Source of the DNA: Candidatus Dormiibacterota bacterium
GTDB lineage: Bacteria > Chloroflexota > Dormibacteria > Dormibacterales > Dormibacteraceae
Assembly (NCBI GenBank): GCA_955652585.1
Contig: CATPBF010000032.1
Coordinates: 1 to 12,374, forward strand
DNA: 12,374 bases
Direction of reading: 5' to 3'
Made by a program: the position numbers and the translations under genes. The notes below the pieces were generated by a model. That model had not been told where the DNA came from. It was given only the letters and a program-made list of their open reading frames with translations, and searched no databases. Position 1 is the stretch's first letter. Each line of letters begins with the position of its first letter. Shown here piece after piece: positions 1 to 6,198 of the stretch.

Positions 1-651
1 ATTGGCGGCGCCGCAGATCGTGCCGGCCCCGCCCATGACCATCGAGGCCAGGAGCATGGTGTCGCTGCCCGTGAACAATCGGAAATGGTCCAGGTTGCGC
101 GTGGCCAGGCGAACGTTCTCGAAATACTCGAAGTCGCGGCTCGAATCCTTGATGCCGGCAATCGTGCCCTCCGTCGCCAACTCCGCGACGGTGGTGGGCT
201 CGGCGACTACTTTCGTGAACTGCGGGATGTTGTAAAGCAGCAGAGGGAGTTTGCTGTCCGCCGCGAGACGGCGGTAGAAGGCGCGGACCGTGGCCTGGTC
301 GGTGGGGTAATAAAAAGGAGGCGCGACCAGCGCGGCATTGGCGCCGAGACGGGCTGCCGCGGCCACCTCGGCGCGGGCGGCCTCGAGGTGAGGTTGTGCC
401 ACTCCGCAGATCACCGGCACGCGCCCGGCGGCCGCCTCGATGACGCTCTTCAAGACCTGCCATCGGGTTCGTTCCCCGAGCGCAGCACCCTCGCCGGTGG
501 AACCCAAGGCCAACAGCCCGTCAACACCCCCTGAGATGACATGTTCGACGAGCCGTTTGATGCCGGACTCGTCCGCGCTGCCATCGCGATGCAGCGGCGA
601 AACTAGCGCCGGCAACACTCCCGTCAGCTCTTCGATTCGGTTCACGGTCAT
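1..651 (-). CDS. Dihydrodipicolinate synthase / N-acetylneuraminate lyase family aldolase (partial, C-terminus outside window)
   Basis: Reading the minus strand from ATG at 651 gives 217 uninterrupted codons that run off the left edge; the family is usually about 300 residues, so roughly 80 are missing. The family makes or splits a C-C bond through a Schiff base with pyruvate, using a cytosolic TIM-barrel enzyme. Visible hallmarks are GSTGE at residues 50-54 (the carboxylate-binding GTTGE motif), Tyr140 in YNIP (the proton relay) and Lys168 in GIKDSS (the Schiff-base lysine). The spacing between them matches the family. The family includes DapA, NanA, 2-keto-3-deoxygluconate aldolases and dehydratases, and the part seen does not decide among them. 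The neighbour is a sugar-phosphate-type reductase, not lysine genes, so a sugar-acid role is as likely as lysine synthesis. It starts 17 bp from the divergent reductase and has no clear ribosome-binding site. Confidence 0.93.
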   Translation of the reverse strand, partial: MTVNRIEELTGVLPALVSPLHRDGSADESGIKRLVEHVISGGVDGLLALGSTGEGAALGERTRWQVLKSVIEAAAGRVPVICGVAQPHLEAARAEVAAAARLGANAALVAPPFYYPTDQATVRAFYRRLAADSKLPLLLYNIPQFTKVVAEPTTVAELATEGTIAGIKDSSRDFEYFENVRLATRNLDHFRLFTGSDTMLLASMVMGGAGTICGAAN

Positions 652-655
652 AGGC

Positions 656-661
656 TACTCT
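656..661 (+). promoter_or_regulatory. Putative -10 box (TACTCT) for a leaderless aldo-keto reductase transcript
   Basis: TACTCT fits the TANNNT -10 consensus and ends 7 bases before the ATG at 669, so transcription would begin at or next to the start codon. No Shine-Dalgarno sequence is present in the 17-bp gap. No good -35 is visible. The inference rests on position and on a similar arrangement at 11115-11120. Confidence 0.4.
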
Positions 662-668
662 GGCGCGG

Positions 669-1616
669 ATGATCTACCGCCGAAGCGGGCGTAGCGGGCT
701 CATGCTGCCGGCTCTGTCGGTCGGCCTGTGGCAGCGCTTCGGCGGCGATGCGCCTTCGGATGAGAATCGGGCGATCCTCCGCCGGGCCTTCGAGCTGGGG
801 GTCACGCACTTCGACCTTGCCAACAACTACGGGCCGCCATACGGATCCGCGGAGTCGAACTTCGGGCAGATGCTCCGGACCGATCTCGCCGGCCACCGCG
901 ACGAGCTCGTCATCTCCACCAAAGCGGGCTGGGACATGTGGCCCGGGCCGTATGGCGATTGGGGCTCTCGCAAATACCTGCTCGCCAGTCTCGATCAAAG
1001 CCTCAAGCGGATGGGGCTCGACTACGTCGACATCTTCTATCACCATCGGCCCGACCCCGAGACTCCGTTGGAGGAGACCATGGGCGCGCTCGCGACCGCC
1101 GTGCAGCAGGGCAAGGCTCTGTACGTCGGCATCTCGCAATATCAGCCGGCGGGCACGAGTGAAGCGGTGGCGATCCTCAAGGGCATGGGCGTCCACCTGC
1201 TCATCCACCAGCCCGTCTACTCGATGCTCAATCGCTGGATCGAGCCGGAGCTCTTGAGCGTGCTGGAGCAGAAGGGGGTGGGCTGCATCGCGTTCTCTCC
1301 GCTGGCGCAAGGCATGCTCACCGACCGCTACCTGCACGGCGTGCCTGCCGGTTCGCGCGCGACGCAGGGCTATTCGCTGAATCCCGAAACCGTGAATCAG
1401 AACTTGGAGCGCGTGCGAGCTCTCGCCGAGCTCGCCGGTCATCGCGGCCAGAAGGTTTCGCAGATGGCGCTCGCATGGGTGCTGCGCGACCCGCGCGTCA
1501 CGTCCGCGATCGTCGGGGTCAGCAGCGTGCAGCAGCTAGAGGAAAACCTTGGCGCGCTGGACAATCGGACCTTCAGCAACGATGAGCTCGCCGCGATCGA
1601 CCGGATCACCGGATGA
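669..1616 (+). CDS. gpr: Aldo-keto reductase, YghZ/L-glyceraldehyde-3-phosphate reductase type
   Basis: The 315-residue product is an NAD(P)H-dependent aldo-keto reductase closely resembling E. coli YghZ (Gpr, AKR14), which reduces L-glyceraldehyde 3-phosphate and detoxifies aldehydes such as methylglyoxal. It shares with YghZ the strings THFDLANNYGPP, ISTKAG, SRKYLLASLDQSLKRMG and GCIAF-PLAQG. The catalytic tetrad is visible as Asp49, Tyr54, Lys85 and His126. The C-terminal part has the usual cofactor segment (VTSAIVGVSS around residues 277-286). It is a soluble TIM-barrel enzyme, and the length is close to the family norm of about 330-346. The ATG at 669 leaves only 17 bp to the divergent aldolase, with a -10-like box but no ribosome-binding site. 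The stop overlaps the next gene's start by 4 bp (ATGA). The physiological substrate cannot be read from sequence. Confidence 0.93.
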   Translation: MIYRRSGRSGLMLPALSVGLWQRFGGDAPSDENRAILRRAFELGVTHFDLANNYGPPYGSAESNFGQMLRTDLAGHRDELVISTKAGWDMWPGPYGDWGSRKYLLASLDQSLKRMGLDYVDIFYHHRPDPETPLEETMGALATAVQQGKALYVGISQYQPAGTSEAVAILKGMGVHLLIHQPVYSMLNRWIEPELLSVLEQKGVGCIAFSPLAQGMLTDRYLHGVPAGSRATQGYSLNPETVNQNLERVRALAELAGHRGQKVSQMALAWVLRDPRVTSAIVGVSSVQQLEENLGALDNRTFSNDELAAIDRITG

Positions 1617-2122
1617 GCATGGAGCGAGCCGCGGCTCCAAGCCTGCACGAGATCTACGCCACCTGGGGCGAGTATCAAGCGAAGGTCGTCCGAGCGGTCA
1701 CCCCACTCGATGGTGAGCAGCTCGGCCTCTGCGCAGCTCAGGGGTTGTGGCCGGTCCGGATGCTCGTCAGCCACATCGTCTCCGCGCGCAAATGGTGGTT
1801 TCACGATTGGATGGGTGATGGCGGCGTCGGGTGGGATGAGTACGACAGCTGGGACGACCTCGAGGAGATGGCCACCCGCACGGCGCCAGTTCTGGTGCGG
1901 GCGCTTGAAGCGAGCTGGTCGTTGATGTCGCCGAGCCTGGCGCGGTGGACGACCGCCGACATCGACGCGAAATTCGCCCGTCCAACTCCCAATGCGGCGG
2001 GAGAGAAGCCTGTTCGTACGCGTGGGTGGATTGTCTGGCACGTGGCCGAGCACGATGTCTACCACGGCGGCGAGATCTCGCTCACGCTGGGAATGCACGG
2101 CCTGCGCGGACTGGACCTCTAG
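1613..2122 (+). CDS. DinB-like (DUF664-type) putative metal-dependent protein
   Basis: This 169-residue protein looks like a DinB/YfiT-fold four-helix bundle. The expected metal-binding histidines are present: His54 in the SHIVSARKWW helix, and His147 and His151 in the WHVAEHDVYHGGEIS segment, the classic place for the last two ligands. Family members include bacillithiol/mycothiol-dependent transferases and stress-induced proteins, and most have no known reaction. The ATG at 1613 overlaps the reductase stop (ATGA), so translation is probably coupled and the two share a transcript. This suggests a role alongside aldehyde reduction, perhaps detoxification, but that is inference from position only. 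The stop lies 1 bp from the stop of the convergent methyltransferase, so there is no room for a terminator between them. Confidence 0.82.
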   Translation: MSMERAAAPSLHEIYATWGEYQAKVVRAVTPLDGEQLGLCAAQGLWPVRMLVSHIVSARKWWFHDWMGDGGVGWDEYDSWDDLEEMATRTAPVLVRALEASWSLMSPSLARWTTADIDAKFARPTPNAAGEKPVRTRGWIVWHVAEHDVYHGGEISLTLGMHGLRGLDL

Positions 2123-2123
2123 T

Positions 2124-2932
2124 TCAAGCGAGCTTTCGGGCAAGGAGCAGGATGTAAGGCGAGGCCAACTTCACATTCCCATCCCGGGATTCGTTCAGTT
2201 CGTCGACAAGTTGCGCCATCTGAGTCAGGACTTGTTGATACGTCGCCGGCGGCAGCATGCTCTTGAGCGCCGTCAGCGGGGCGTTGCTCTTCTCCCAGAA
2301 TTCGAGGAAGCTCGCGACGGAGTCGGACCCGAAATACAGGGTGCGAGGCCGGACACGATCGACGACGCCTGCGCGGCGAAGCGCCGGCGCGCCTCGTCCT
2401 CATCACCCCAGGCAAATGGCGAGGGCAGCTCAAAAGCGGGGTGCGCCGAGAACGAGGCCATGAGATCGGAAAGCCGTCCCAGGAATCCGCCCGGGCTGTA
2501 GTTGGCCATCGCCACGAGACCGGCCGGTTTCGCGACGCGAAACATCTCCGAAGCCACGAGCTCCGGCCGCGGCGCGAACTGCGCGCCGAACACCGAGGCG
2601 ACGACGTCATAACTCCCGTCGGCAAATGGCAGTTGCTCGGCGTCCGCCTCGGACCACTCGATCGTGCGGACGTCGGCAGTGCGGGCGCGGCCCAGTTCGA
2701 CCATGCGCGGCGTGAGGTCGGTGGCCGTGACGACGGCGCCGCGGGCCGCCGCCGCCAGTGCGAAGTTGCCGTTCCCGGCAGCGACCTCCAGGACAGTCGT
2801 CCCCGGATCGAGGTCGCAGGCGTCAGCCAGCGCTTGTGCGTGCGGCTCGAGTCTTTCCGCGAGGCTGGTGTAATCGCCGAGCGACCACATCCAGCGCATC
2901 CCATCCTTCAGACGGTCGTAGGGGGTGCTCAA
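2124..2932 (-). pseudogene. Class I SAM-dependent methyltransferase, frame broken near codon 188
   Basis: From a TTG start at 2932 the N-terminal part is a clear Rossmann methyltransferase: motif I VLEVAAGNGNFA at residues 47-58, acidic Asp72 in TATDLTP, and motif IV/post-I segments SEADAEQLPFADGSYDVV and a MFRVAKPAG-like helix. It resembles UbiE/MenG-like or Methyltransf_11 proteins; the substrate is unknown. After WGDEDEARRRFAAQ this frame turns into low-complexity residues and stops at 2273. One base back, a sensible C-terminus appears (VVDRVRPRTLYFGSDSV... to ...ASPYILLLARKLA) and stops at 2124-2126. Adding one base near 2368, for example a G after CAG, restores a protein of about 269 residues. 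It is either a true frameshift or a sequencing error. A TATAAT box lies 5 bp before the TTG. A later in-frame ATG at codon 12 is a possible alternative start. Confidence 0.85.
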
Positions 2933-2937
2933 GCTTA

Positions 2938-2943
2938 ATTATA
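2938..2943 (-). promoter_or_regulatory. Perfect -10 box (TATAAT) for the methyltransferase
   Basis: On the minus strand TATAAT ends 5 bases before the TTG start at 2932, in an AT-rich patch unlike the rest of the window. Transcription would start at about the initiation codon, so the mRNA would be leaderless or nearly so. There is no Shine-Dalgarno sequence. A TTGCAA lies at 2964-2969, but 20 bp of spacing makes it a poor -35. Confidence 0.55.
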
Positions 2944-2985
2944 TACCACATCGGGCTCATGAATTGCAACATCAAGGCTGTTAAT

Positions 2986-3042
2986 CCTCCCCACCTGGTG
3001 GGGAGGTCGCCGCGCTCGCCAGGCGAGCCCGGCGGGTGGGGA
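2986..3042. repeat. REP-like double palindrome in intergenic region
   Basis: Two adjacent inverted repeats fill the gap between the LOG-family gene and the methyltransferase. The first (2986-3006) has 10-base arms CCTCCCCACC/GGTGGGGAGG around a single T. The second (3009-3033) has arms GCCGcGCTCGCC/GGCGAGCcCGGC with one mismatch. A further GGGTGGGGAG at 3034-3043 can pair with the left CTCCCCACC, giving an alternative outer stem. The form is that of dispersed intergenic palindromic elements (REP/BIME type). No second copy is in the window, so dispersal is not shown. It could also fold in the 3' end of the LOG-family transcript, without a T tract. Confidence 0.6.
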
Positions 3043-3055
3043 GAAGGGAACCTGG

Positions 3056-4144
3056 CTACAGGTCGTTGAGGCGATCGATGAGCCGGCGCAGTCGCCCGAA
3101 GTGGCTGCGGTCAAAAGGAAGCCGCAGCCGCGGGAGGTCCGGTACGTCAGCGTCCTGGCGCTCGCCGCTCGAGGCCGTGGTGCGCTCGATGGGGCCGCGG
3201 AGGATGTCGGCGAACTCCTGGCTCAGCTGCGCGATCTTGGCGTCGGAGATATCTATGTTGAGCCTCAGGATCAGCTTGCCGTCGACGTAGCGCTGGGAGT
3301 GGTAGACCCGATAGAACCGCTTGATGTGGTCGACGGCGTCGTCGAGCGATTCGGTCAGATGGTAGAGCCCGAGGTCCTCGGGGTCGACGTAGCCGCGGGT
3401 GAGGAGCGCTGCCTTCAACGTCCGGTCGATCTCGGCCCAGTAGCCATCTCCCGCGGCCTCGATCATCACGATCGGGTGCAGGTCGCTCTTGCCAGTCTGG
3501 CTCAGCGTCAAGAGTTCGAACAGCTCGTCCAGCGTGCCGAAGCCGCCGGGGAAGAGGACGAACGCCTCCGCCTCCTTGATGAACATGAGCTTCCGCGTGA
3601 AGAAATATTTGAAGTTGATGAGCTTGGGGTCGGAGGCGATGAACGGGTTGGGCTTGGCCTCGAAGGGAAGCACGATATTGACGCCGAACGAGCTCTCCTG
3701 GCCGGCTCCCTCGTTGGCGGCGCTCATGATGCCGGGTCCTGCCCCGGTCACGACCATCCAGCCGGCTTCGGCCATGCGTCGTCCGAACTCCTTGGCGAGC
3801 AGATAGTTGGGATCGCCGGGCGGCGTGCGTGCAGAACCAAAGACGCTCACCTTCTTGCGGTCTCGGTACTTCGAGAAGACATTGAACGCATAGCGCATCT
3901 CCTTGATGGAGGCGTTGATGAGCTTGCGATCGAGGCGGCTCAGGGGCTCGCCCGCCATCCGGATGGCGGTCACCAGCAGTTCGTAGGTCGAGCGGGCGTC
4001 GACCGGGGCGAGGTCGAGCTCCTCGACCAGCGCGGTCAGCCTGCGATCGAGGTCCGCGTCGCCAGTCGAGTACAGCCTTCGGCTGCTGGTTCCTGAACGT
4101 TTTGGTGGCGGGGTGGATTTAAGCATGAACCACCCGGATATCAT
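3056..4144 (-). CDS. LOG-family (TIGR00730) nucleotide 5'-monophosphate phosphoribohydrolase-like protein
   Basis: The 362-residue protein carries the LOG/"lysine decarboxylase-like" Rossmann core: SVFGSAR (100-106), TGAGPGIMSAANEGA (133-147), the TRKLMF segment (183-188) and the signature PGGFGTLDE (199-207). Family members cleave nucleoside 5'-monophosphates to free base plus ribose 5-phosphate, and some release active cytokinins. Older "lysine decarboxylase" names are incorrect. It is longer than the minimal LOG proteins of about 180-200 residues, with a helical N-terminal extension of about 95 residues and a C-terminal region of about 110. It is cytosolic, with no signal peptide. ATG at 4144 has GGGGA 5 bp upstream; the ATG at 4126 (MLKSTPPP) is an alternative start with poorer spacing. 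It is divergent from the broken HAD gene. Whether it hydrolyses nucleotides here is untested, though the nearby salvage genes fit purine/pyrimidine turnover. Confidence 0.9.
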   Translation of the reverse strand: MISGWFMLKSTPPPKRSGTSSRRLYSTGDADLDRRLTALVEELDLAPVDARSTYELLVTAIRMAGEPLSRLDRKLINASIKEMRYAFNVFSKYRDRKKVSVFGSARTPPGDPNYLLAKEFGRRMAEAGWMVVTGAGPGIMSAANEGAGQESSFGVNIVLPFEAKPNPFIASDPKLINFKYFFTRKLMFIKEAEAFVLFPGGFGTLDELFELLTLSQTGKSDLHPIVMIEAAGDGYWAEIDRTLKAALLTRGYVDPEDLGLYHLTESLDDAVDHIKRFYRVYHSQRYVDGKLILRLNIDISDAKIAQLSQEFADILRGPIERTTASSGERQDADVPDLPRLRLPFDRSHFGRLRRLIDRLNDL

Positions 4145-4178
4145 TCACGTCCCCGTAGATGCGGGGTGGGAGTCGCAT

Positions 4179-4372
4179 TTGGCAATACGGTACGTAGCTT
4201 TCGACGGCGACGACACGCTGTGGCACAACGAGACGCGCTTCCATCTCACCAGACCGCCCTGCGCAACCTCCTGCGCCGCCACGTTCCCGACGCCGACGTC
4301 GATACTCACCTATCCGAGGTCGAGATGCGCAACCTCGGGCTGTACGGCTACGGCGTCAAGGGCGGCGGTTAA
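4179..4372 (+). pseudogene. HAD-superfamily hydrolase, N-terminal fragment with internal frameshift
   Basis: From a TTG at 4179 (GGGAG 6 bp upstream) the frame reads IRYVAFDGDDTLWHNETRF, HAD motif I, matching the intact paralog at 5118-5813. At about 4250 the similarity moves to the frame one base back: LRNLLRRHVPDADVD and EMRNLGLYGYGVKG. Restoring one C (ACCAG to ACCCAG) joins both parts in frame as ...HLTQTALRNLL. Similarity ends at Lys/Gly near 4363, equivalent to about residue 61 of the paralog, and a TAA follows at 4370. The rest of this gene's C-terminus is at 5881-6195 on the same strand, with about 66 codons missing between. By eye the fragment is roughly 75% identical to the paralog. 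It lacks HAD motifs II-IV and cannot be active alone. Confidence 0.88.
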
Positions 4373-4424
4373 GATACGGCAAAGCTGTCCGGCCACCTGC
4401 TGGGCACGTCCAAATTGAATCTTC

Positions 4425-4432
4425 GAGGAGGG
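4425..4432 (+). promoter_or_regulatory. Ribosome-binding site that decides the RDD gene start
   Basis: GAGGAGGG lies 7 bases before ATG at 4440, an almost ideal Shine-Dalgarno site. That ATG is not in the frame of the main RDD coding region, which is the key evidence that the gene has a frame break shortly after its start. Confidence 0.75.
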
Positions 4433-4439
4433 TCCAGGC

Positions 4440-5005
4440 ATGCAGAACCCACCGCCTCCCCTGCCGTCCTACGGCAGCCCTCCGCCCCGCCAAGTGGAAT
4501 GCCTCCCCCAGGCGGTGGAATGCCGGCGATGATGTCCGGAGGTGGTGGCCCGATGGCCGCACCGGGCAACCTGGCCAGCCCAGGCATGCGAATCGTCGGC
4601 GGCTTGATCGACGTAGTAATCCTCGTGGTCATCTACGGAATCATCGCCTTGATCTTCATCAGCGCCGGCGACGCCGGGGGACTACTACCCGGCTTCTTTC
4701 AGCACCGCCTCCTCCCCCTGGCCGGCGTTCTCAGCGTGGTAATCGACGTCGGTTACTTCACCTACTTCTGGAGCTCGCGCGGTGCGTCCGTCGGGATGAT
4801 GCCCTTTGGCTTCAAAGTCCGCGACATGACGACCGGGCAGTACCCGACGATGGGCAAGGCCGCCCTGCGAGGGTTCATCTGGACCCTTGAGTACGCCTTG
4901 ACCTTCTGCCTCGTCGGTGCGCTCGGATGGCTCTGGATGCTCTGGGATCCGCAGAAGCAGGCGATCCACGACAAGATGGCGGGAACAATCGTCACGACGA
5001 CCTGA
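4440..5005 (+). CDS. RDD-family membrane protein, one-base frame break near 4485-4488
   Basis: The body of the protein is a classic RDD domain: PGMRIVGGLIDVVI with the conserved Arg and Asp, three hydrophobic membrane segments (from about 4590, 4710 and 4885), a GMMPFGFKVRDMTTGQ loop and the closing HDKMAGTIV with its Asp. The function of RDD proteins is mostly unknown; some are linked to ion or solute transport. The N-terminus is rich in Pro, Gly and Met, a common cytoplasmic tail. The best start, ATG 4440 with a strong ribosome-binding site, reads MQNPPPPLPSYGSPPP and then leaves frame. Adding one C to the run at 4485-4488 joins it to PPSGMPPPGGG and gives 188 residues. Without that base the main frame is open only from a TTG at 4415, which would place the ribosome-binding site inside the gene. 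It lies inside the split HAD gene and converges on the intact HAD paralog. Confidence 0.82.
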
Positions 5006-5050
5006 CGGAGGGGATGAAGCGAGGCTGAGGCGGACGATGTGTTGGCGGGG

Positions 5051-5096
5051 GGCAGGGGGGCTACAGCGGGCCCGGGGATGTCCCGGGCCTCCTGCC
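5051..5096. terminator. Strong hairpin between convergent RDD and HAD genes, probable bidirectional terminator
   Basis: GGCCCGGG (5069-5076), loop GATGT, CCCGGGCC (5082-5089) is a perfect 8-bp stem. Outer arms GGCAGG (5051-5056) and CCTGCC (5091-5096) extend it with an asymmetric internal bulge. It sits in the 112-bp gap between the stop codons of two convergent genes, where a terminator is expected. No T tract follows on either strand, so factor-independent termination is not certain. Confidence 0.55.
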
Positions 5097-5117
5097 ACCA
5101 ATGACGATAGCTGAGCG

Positions 5118-5813
5118 TTAAAGCACTTCGAGGACAGCCGGCAATTCACCAATCGCGGCAATTCGTCTCCAGCCTTGGCGTGGAAGCTGGTCGTCCGGGA
5201 CATGCTCGTGGTGCCATGTCACTTCGTAGGGGATGTATACGGCCTGGCCGCCAAGCGTCACCACTGGCACAACATCCGAGCGCAAGGAGTTGCCCACCAT
5301 GACGAATTCCCCCGGCGCTATCCCGCGCCGTCTGAGGATCGCCTGGTACGAGTCGACGCTTTTCTCGCTGACGATCTCGACCCCGAGAAACAGGTCGCCC
5401 AAACCTGATCGCGCAAGTTTTGATTCCTGATCGAAGAGGTCGCCCTTGGTGATGAGCAGCAGGTCGTAGCGACCGGCAATCTGCTTCAGCGTCTGCTCCA
5501 CGTGGTCGAGCAGTTCGGTTGGCTCCATCAGCATCCGCTTGCCCCAGCCGAGGATGACCTCCAGGTCGGCGGCGGGGATCCGGCCACCCGTCAGCTCGAT
5601 AGCCGTCTCCAGCATGGAGAGCGTGAACGACTTGACGCCATAGCCGTAGATGCCGAGGTTCTTCATCTCCGTTTCTGCAAGCCGCGCATCAACGTCCGCG
5701 TCGGGGACATGGCGCTTCAGCAGCTCGCGGTACTCCCCCTGCGTCATGTGGAACCGCGTCTCGCTGTGCCACAGCGTGTCGTCGCCGTCGAACCCCACCA
5801 CTCGGACCGCCAT
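5118..5813 (-). CDS. HAD-superfamily hydrolase (intact paralog)
   Basis: The 231-residue product has the HAD order of motifs: motif I FDGDDT with nucleophile Asp9 and acid/base Asp11, a helical cap (about residues 20-110), motif II Thr122 in LLLIT, a likely motif III Lys151 in SEKSVDSY, and motif IV VGNSLRSD (174-180). In motif IV, Asn stands where GDS is usual, and Asp180 can hold magnesium. It should be a soluble Mg-dependent phosphatase; the substrate is unknown. I chose ATG at 5813 because it begins right at the conserved core. The frame stays open upstream to 5894, but that part has no family similarity. No Shine-Dalgarno site is seen; GATAAT at 5826-5831 may be a -10 giving a very short leader. 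The gene lies inverted between the two halves of its broken paralog and converges on the RDD gene. Confidence 0.92.
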   Translation of the reverse strand: MAVRVVGFDGDDTLWHSETRFHMTQGEYRELLKRHVPDADVDARLAETEMKNLGIYGYGVKSFTLSMLETAIELTGGRIPAADLEVILGWGKRMLMEPTELLDHVEQTLKQIAGRYDLLLITKGDLFDQESKLARSGLGDLFLGVEIVSEKSVDSYQAILRRRGIAPGEFVMVGNSLRSDVVPVVTLGGQAVYIPYEVTWHHEHVPDDQLPRQGWRRIAAIGELPAVLEVL

Positions 5814-5880
5814 CGTGCGATACCGATTATCCAAGTCCCGCGCGGCCGCGCCTATTCGATCAGTGTGTTTTACCTCACTT

Positions 5881-6195
5881 GACCAGGAGAGCAAGCTGGC
5901 GCGCTCGGGGCTCGCGGAGATGTTCTCCGGGGTCGAGATTCTGAGCGAGAAGAATGTCGAAGCCTACCGCTCGGTGCTTCGCCGCCGCCAGATCGAGCCC
6001 AAGGAGTTCGTCATGGTCGGCAATTCGCTGCGTTCGGACATCGCCCCGGTGGTCGCCCTCGGCGCGGTGGGCGTACACATCCCCTACCCGCTGACGTGGC
6101 ATCACGAGCTGATCCCCGAGGACGCAATGCCGAGCGAGGGGTGGCACCGACTTCCGAGCATCTCCGAGTTCGGAGCGCTGCTCGATTCGCTCTGA
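5881..6195 (+). pseudogene. HAD-superfamily hydrolase, C-terminal fragment
   Basis: The frame reads DQESKLARSGL, VEILSEKNVEAY, EFVMVGNSLRSD, and IPYPLTWHHE to a TGA at 6195. This corresponds to residue 128 through the end of the intact HAD protein at 5118-5813, at about 65% identity by eye. It holds motifs III and IV but not motif I or II. Similarity starts abruptly at the Asp codon at 5881; the bases just before (TTTTACCTCACTT) belong to the upstream region of the inverted intact gene. There is no credible start codon or ribosome-binding site at the junction, so it is unlikely to be expressed as a useful protein. It is the missing tail of the fragment at 4179-4372. Its stop lies 3 bp from the stop of the convergent ABC ATPase. 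Confidence 0.88.
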
Positions 6196-6198
6196 GCT

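Noticed and set aside
648..1442. Long open frame on the minus strand opposite the aldo-keto reductase
   Set aside because: It is a GC-driven antisense shadow: Arg/His/Ala-rich with no domain signature, fully opposite a gene with catalytic residues intact.
1439..2143. Minus-strand open frame of 234 codons opposite the DinB-like gene
   Set aside because: It is compositionally odd and lacks motifs, and the plus strand carries the conserved His positions and ATGA coupling.
3101..4096. Plus-strand 331-codon open frame opposite the LOG-family gene
   Set aside because: It is an antisense shadow rich in Glu/Val/Asp; the minus strand has PGGFGTLDE and other family motifs.
5291..5294. Asn in place of Asp in HAD motif IV (GNSLRSD) as a catalytic defect
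   Set aside because: Both HAD paralogs share GNSLRSD and keep the second Asp, so it looks like a subfamily trait.
5650..5880. In-frame upstream extension of the HAD C-terminal fragment
   Set aside because: These codons are antisense to the intact HAD gene and its upstream region and show no HAD similarity, so a 181-residue protein starting at 5650 is not credible.
4364..5880. Insertion sequence or integron cassette as cause of the HAD split
   Set aside because: No transposase or integrase reading frame, terminal inverted repeats, target duplication or attC-like site could be found by eye.
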